The translations under genes were made by a program, and so were the position numbers. The notes under the pieces are model-generated. The model was not told where the DNA came from, searched no databases, and worked only from the letters and a program-made list of their open reading frames with translations. Positions 35,120-38,232 of a stretch of 38,232 bases of DNA are shown here, one piece after another. Source of the DNA: Oscillospiraceae bacterium (GTDB taxonomy: Bacteria > Bacillota > Clostridia > Oscillospirales > Acutalibacteraceae); assembly GCA_029012445.1 (NCBI GenBank), contig JAQXMC010000015.1, forward strand, positions 1-38,232, in the 5' to 3' direction. How positions within the stretch are numbered: the first letter of the stretch is position 1; each line of letters opens with the position of its first letter.

Positions 35120-35434
35120 TTATTCTTCCTCTTCGGACTCGTCATATTCAAAAAGCTCGTCAAGTCTTTCCTGAAAGAAATCTCTGACTTCATTGTATTC
35201 TTTTTCGTCATCGATCTCAACGAGATAGGTCTCTCCGTTTTCCTCAAGAACCTTAAGAATAATGGCCTCTCCGTCATCCTCAAGAAGCTCCTCACCGCTC
35301 TCGAATATAGGCAGCATCGCAACATATCTGTTGCCGTCGTCGGTTTCTATTCTGTCTATTTCCTCAAACTGATGTTCAACTCCGTCATCGTCCGTGACGG
35401 TGATTATATCAAAATCGTAATTTTCCTCTTGCAT
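35120..35434 (-). CDS. DUF1292 (YrzB-like) protein
   Basis: Small acidic cytoplasmic protein of the DUF1292/YrzB family, common in Bacillota and of unknown function. The 104 residues contain the family pattern DIITVTDDDGVEHQFEEID near the N-terminus, RYVAMLPIF around residue 57, and EAIILKVLEENGETYLVEIDDEKEYNEV in the middle. The C-terminus ends in a run of Glu. AAAGGACG lies before the ATG, and a promoter with 17-bp spacing lies upstream. It is divergent from the kinase-fold gene. In other Bacillota, DUF1292 genes often accompany ruvX (yrrK) and a YrzL-type gene, which are absent here. Confidence 0.92.
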   Translation of the reverse strand: MQEENYDFDIITVTDDDGVEHQFEEIDRIETDDGNRYVAMLPIFESGEELLEDDGEAIILKVLEENGETYLVEIDDEKEYNEVRDFFQERLDELFEYDESEEEE

Positions 35435-35464
35435 TTTAAAGCGTCCTTTCGTTTGTCTGTCTTT

Positions 35465-35493
35465 ATTTTAATATTTTTCAGCCGTTAAGTCAA
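35465..35493 (-). promoter_or_regulatory. Promoter of the DUF1292 gene
   Basis: On the minus strand, TTGACT (35488-35493) and TAAAAT (35465-35470) with 17-bp spacing. Confidence 0.7.
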
Positions 35494-35547
35494 TATGTAA
35501 GCGACTATTTCAAAGAATATAAAAAATATTTCAAAAACTGTTCGCAT

Positions 35548-35575
35548 TTGAAGCGTAACTATGATATACTATAAT
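35548..35575 (+). promoter_or_regulatory. Promoter of the kinase-fold gene
   Basis: TTGAAG (35548-35553) and TATAAT (35570-35575) with 16-bp spacing; divergent from the DUF1292 promoter. The distance to the GTG start is about 70 bases. Confidence 0.6.
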
Positions 35576-35643
35576 TATTATATGCAGATTATAACAGAAA
35601 ATTCCGTTTAATTATACAGAAGAAAAATGAAAGGAAGATAAAA

Positions 35644-36828
35644 GTGCAGACAACAACTGTTTTCGGAACATGGCAGATATCAAGACCGCTCGGCACCGGA
35701 ACATACGGAAAAACCTATGAGATAACGAATTTCACCGGTGAAGAGGGAGTATATAAACTCATTAAAATTCCCATAGAGCTTAAAAAAGATCCCGCTGAAT
35801 TTCCGGTCAGAACATATCTCGACCGTATGAAGGAAATAAAAAACGATATTTTAAGCTCGGTTAAATATATACAGCTGAGAGATAACGGAAAGTATTTCGT
35901 CAGATATGAGGATTGCGCCTTTGCGTCGTCCGAGGACGGCAAAACGCTGACAATGTCGGTCAGAATGGAAAAGCTTCTGAGCCTTTCAACTGTTCTTGAG
36001 CGTCAGTCCCTATCGCAGGATGAGGTGCTCAGGCTTGGCGTTAATGTGTGCCGCTGCCTCGAAAAATGCCGTGAGATGGACTATGTTTACACAAATCTTA
36101 AGCCAAATAATATTTTTATCACCGACACCGGCTGCAAGCTGGGCGATTTCGGCACTTTCGGACTTTATGAGCCGAAGAAGATGAATGTCGCAATGAGAAA
36201 GTCGCAGGACTACATGGCGCCCGAGATGATTAAATTCGGAGAGATAAATGCAACATCCGACACATATGCGCTCGGACTTATAATGTATGCTTTGCTGAAC
36301 GGAAACAAGCTGCCGTTTATTCCGAGATATGAAGATCAGGTCGGAATAAACGACGCAAGCCTCGCCATTGAGAAGCGCTGCGCCAACTATGTCTTTTCCG
36401 ATCCCGACAATGCGTCGCCCGAGGTGCGCGACATAATTTTCAAGGCGTGTTCCTCGGCTGTCGGAAACAGATATGAAAGTCCGACTCAGATGAAAAACGA
36501 TCTGCTTTCGGCTCTCGGCGAGCATGAGGAGAAAAATCCGTTTGAGCAGCAGGTCGAGATCCCGCTTGACAAGGGCGAGGAGGAAAGCCAAACGCCGCAG
36601 CAGTCCATGGAGAAGATAACGACCTATGAATATGAAGACGGCGGAAAGAAGCGGTCTGAGCCCAACAGAAAGAAGCTGATACTTCTGATCGCAATAGCCG
36701 TTGCGTTCCTTGCGCTGATTGTCGTTGTGGCGGCGATCGTGCTTCGGGATACGCCCGAAACAGCCGATATTCAGCCTATATCGAATATTTTGGCGGCGTA
36801 CGCGTCGGAGCTTTCGTATGGAGGGTGA
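35644..36828 (+). CDS. Membrane-anchored Ser/Thr-kinase-fold protein, predicted pseudokinase
   Basis: A Hanks-type kinase fold covers residues 1-290, followed by a charged linker and one membrane helix (about 344-366), so the kinase domain faces the cytoplasm. Visible: glycine loop LGTGTYGKTYEI (17-28), a beta-3 Lys in VYKLIKIP, DFG in KLGDFGTFG and DYMAPEM in place of the APE box. The catalytic loop, normally HRD-xKPxN, reads YTNLKPNNIF. His, Arg and, critically, the catalytic-base Asp are replaced by Tyr, Thr and Asn, while the metal-binding Asn is kept. Loss of activity with retained ATP binding is an inference from kinase knowledge. The start is a GTG after GAAAGGAAG. The gene overlaps ylmH by 11 bases. 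Confidence 0.88.
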   Translation: MQTTTVFGTWQISRPLGTGTYGKTYEITNFTGEEGVYKLIKIPIELKKDPAEFPVRTYLDRMKEIKNDILSSVKYIQLRDNGKYFVRYEDCAFASSEDGKTLTMSVRMEKLLSLSTVLERQSLSQDEVLRLGVNVCRCLEKCREMDYVYTNLKPNNIFITDTGCKLGDFGTFGLYEPKKMNVAMRKSQDYMAPEMIKFGEINATSDTYALGLIMYALLNGNKLPFIPRYEDQVGINDASLAIEKRCANYVFSDPDNASPEVRDIIFKACSSAVGNRYESPTQMKNDLLSALGEHEEKNPFEQQVEIPLDKGEEESQTPQQSMEKITTYEYEDGGKKRSEPNRKKLILLIAIAVAFLALIVVVAAIVLRDTPETADIQPISNILAAYASELSYGG

Positions 36829-37588
36829 CAGACTGCTTTCGGCGTCGTTTGACGATAAGCTGGCGCAATGCAAAAACGACTGCGTGATAACCTTCACGAA
36901 ATTTCTCGATATCAGGCAGCAGGGCATATTCCTTTCTCGCCCGAAGGATAAAGATGCGGTTGCGCTTCTTTTCGGCGGGTACGCTTCGGCTGAGCGGAAG
37001 ATCGGAGTTTTTGTTCCGAAGCTTTATAACATAGGCACCGAGGAGGAATATTTTGAATATGACGGGGGAGAGCCTCTAAGAGCCGTCAGAATAGTCAAGG
37101 ATAAATTTTCCGTTCTGAGCCACAGGGACTATCTCGGAGCCCTGATGAGTCTCGGAATAAAGCGCGAGACCGTCGGCGATATAATTCCGGATAAAGACGG
37201 CGCGAGCGTCGTTGTTTTCCGAGAGACAGCGCCGCATATAATAAGAGATCTTGACAGAATAGGCAGAGGCTCCTGCGTTTGCCGGGAGCTTGCGCTGACG
37301 GATATTGAAAAAACTCAGATCGAAACCAGGGAAATTTTTGCCACCGTGCCGTCGCTTCGCCTTGATAATATAGTGTCGGCGGCATTCGGTATTTCACGAA
37401 AGCTCGCCGCCGAAGCGATAGAGCAGAAAAAAGTGTTCGTTGACGGCGTACCTTGTGAAAAGGCGGACAGAAAAATAAGCGCCGGCTCAAAAATAGTTCT
37501 TCACGGAATGGGAAAAGCCGTTTTTCAGGAGCAGAACGGCGTCAGCCGCAAGGACAGGCAGAAAATAGTCATAAAAAGATATGTTTAA
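36818..37588 (+). CDS. ylmH: YlmH-family RNA-binding protein (S4 domain)
   Basis: S4-domain RNA-binding protein of the YlmH family, linked in Bacillota to ribosomes and, in many species, encoded near division genes. The 256-residue product has the usual size. The N-terminal domain includes FTKFLDIRQQGIFLSR and VFVPKLYNIG, the middle has LSHRDYLGALMSLGIKRETVGDI, and the C-terminal S4 domain starts SLRLDNIVSAAFGISR and contains KKVFVDGVPCEK. The start is the ATG at 36818 inside the last codons of the kinase-fold gene (GGAGG is not adjacent), so translation is probably coupled. A longer upstream frame lies in the kinase gene and is not used. It is divorced here from the usual ylm/divIVA cluster. 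Confidence 0.93.
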   Translation: MEGDRLLSASFDDKLAQCKNDCVITFTKFLDIRQQGIFLSRPKDKDAVALLFGGYASAERKIGVFVPKLYNIGTEEEYFEYDGGEPLRAVRIVKDKFSVLSHRDYLGALMSLGIKRETVGDIIPDKDGASVVVFRETAPHIIRDLDRIGRGSCVCRELALTDIEKTQIETREIFATVPSLRLDNIVSAAFGISRKLAAEAIEQKKVFVDGVPCEKADRKISAGSKIVLHGMGKAVFQEQNGVSRKDRQKIVIKRYV

Positions 37589-37618
37589 TATTTTTAATTA
37601 AAACTCTGATTTTTTTAA

Positions 37619-37647
37619 TTGACAATTATTGCAAACAATGATAAAAT
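37619..37647 (+). promoter_or_regulatory. Promoter of the P-type ATPase gene
   Basis: TTGACA (37619-37624) and TAAAAT (37642-37647) with an ideal 17-bp spacer; transcription would begin near 37654, just ahead of the riboswitch. Confidence 0.85.
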
Positions 37648-37655
37648 ACATTTGT

Positions 37656-37785
37656 TGAATAACCTCGTTAGAGGGGAGTAGCTTTTTAACCGCAGATCAA
37701 CAACCGCTGTTTCAGCTGGTTTGCGGTGCATATATGATATGTGAGCGAGACCTTTAACATAGCAATGCTATGTTAGAGGTTTTTT
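37656..37785 (+). promoter_or_regulatory. yybP-ykoY Mn2+ riboswitch with terminator
   Basis: The aptamer contains GAGGGGAGTAGC (about 37671-37682) and GTGAGCGAGACC (about 37741-37752), the two invariant loop elements of the class, joined by a helix-rich middle (ACCGCAG pairing with TTGCGGT). The 3' part overlaps a terminator in which CCTTTAACATAGC (37751-37763) pairs with GCTATGTTAGAGG (37767-37779), followed by TTTTTT. Mn2+ binding would favour the aptamer and allow read-through. The gene starts about 105 bases further on. Confidence 0.92.
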
Positions 37786-37891
37786 AATAATAAAAATAAG
37801 CGCAGCAACCCGAAAAAGTGCTGAAAAGGATAGTATATCCGTCACTCCGGACTTTCAGAGGGAAGAAGCGCGTTTATGAAAGGAAAAAGAC

Positions 37892-38232
37892 ATGAAGTAT
37901 TATCTTGAATCCGCAGAGTCCGTGATGACAAGTCTGAAAACGACGGAAAACGGACTCAGCCCGGACGAAGCCGAAAAGAGACTTGAGCAAAACGGCAAAA
38001 ATAAGCTCAAGGAAGCCAAAAAGATTTCCCTCTTTGCCAGGTTTATGTCGCAGTTGAAGGACCCGATGATAATTATTCTTATCGTCGCCGCCGTTATCTC
38101 GGCGTTCACGGGCTTCTTTGAAGCGAAGCAAGCCGGAACACCGTTCTTCCCGACAGACACCATCATCATTCTTGTCGTCGTTCTTGTCAATGCAATCCTC
38201 GGCGTTGTTCAGGAGAGCAAGGCCGAAGCCGC
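37892..38232 (+). CDS. P-type cation-transporting ATPase (Ca2+/Mn2+ type), 5' part
   Basis: The start of a P2-type ATPase; the window ends after 113 codons. Visible: the cation-ATPase N-terminal domain with SVMTSLKTTENGLSPDEAEKR (about 11-31) and QNGKNKLKEAKKISLFARFMSQLKDPMI leading into the first membrane helix IIILIVAAVISAFTGFF (about 60-77), then the start of helix 2 with TIIILVVVLVNAILGVVQE followed by SKAEAA. The start is the ATG at 37892, 8 bases after GAAAGGA. The Mn2+ riboswitch in its leader suggests that it exports manganese, perhaps with calcium, complementing mntP; the substrate is inferred from this context. Confidence 0.9.
   Translation, partial: MKYYLESAESVMTSLKTTENGLSPDEAEKRLEQNGKNKLKEAKKISLFARFMSQLKDPMIIILIVAAVISAFTGFFEAKQAGTPFFPTDTIIILVVVLVNAILGVVQESKAEA

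Noticed and set aside
36010..36927. 305-codon minus-strand open frame
   Set aside because: Antisense shadow of the kinase-fold gene and ylmH; no start signal or family features.
1..38232. CRISPR arrays, tRNA or rRNA genes, prophage genes, complete insertion sequences
   Set aside because: Looked for on both strands; no regularly spaced repeats, cloverleaf sequences, rRNA segments, intact transposase or phage structural genes were seen.

Overview
The window looks like chromosomal DNA from a Gram-positive, low-to-mid GC Clostridia (Bacillota), most likely a gut anaerobe of the Ruminococcaceae/Oscillospiraceae type. The evidence is the purine-rich ribosome binding sites, the T-box and yybP-ykoY leaders, a leader that folds like a class III preQ1 riboswitch, and a Clostridia-style gene set (DUF1846, DUF1292/YrzB, YlmH, type III glutamine synthetase, tig-clpP-clpX). 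The organism call is an inference from families and style; no 16S or tRNA gene is present.

Layout. 1-6.3 kb: high-affinity potassium uptake (3' part of kdpB, kdpC, a CorA-family transporter, kdpD, kdpE). This block uses mainly CGN arginine codons, whereas the rest of the window favours AGA/AGG. It is followed by a frameshifted tnpV relic, so it may be an acquired island. 6.3-8.5 kb: accessory DNA with tnpV, terminator-like hairpins, a purine-rich non-coding stretch that may be a structured RNA, one unrecognised acidic protein and a perfect 34-bp palindrome. 8.5-12.7 kb (minus strand): nitrogen assimilation, with asparagine synthase behind an Asn-type T-box but broken by an in-frame UGA, and type III glutamine synthetase behind a leader with two tandem terminators. 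12.7-16.7 kb: mntP with a Mn2+ riboswitch, an AIM24-family protein, purB, and a zinc-ribbon membrane protein. 16.8-19.0 kb (minus): an OmpR-type two-component system.

19.5-27.3 kb (plus): rnhB, a YraN-family gene, an M19 dipeptidase, thrC, a metallophosphoesterase, then the proteostasis set tig, clpP, clpX. 27.5-31.9 kb (minus): a GPH-type sugar symporter, queT, a DUF1846 protein and a PHP-domain phosphatase. 32.1-34.8 kb (plus): metG and tatD, followed by a strong terminator and an orphan structured stretch. 35.1-38.2 kb: DUF1292 protein (minus), a membrane-anchored kinase-fold protein that lacks the catalytic Asp, overlapping ylmH, and finally a second Mn2+ riboswitch ahead of the start of a P-type cation ATPase that runs off the window.

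The most distinctive theme is RNA-based control: two Mn2+ riboswitches on two different export genes, a T-box, a likely preQ1-III element and a tandem-terminator leader on glutamine synthetase, plus three unexplained candidate RNA loci (about 7.26-7.64, 19.2-19.5 and 34.93-35.1 kb). No CRISPR array, rRNA or tRNA was found. I did not find a clear novel multi-gene defence or mobile system. The best leads are the UGA-interrupted asnB, the pseudokinase-ylmH pair and the orphan RNAs.
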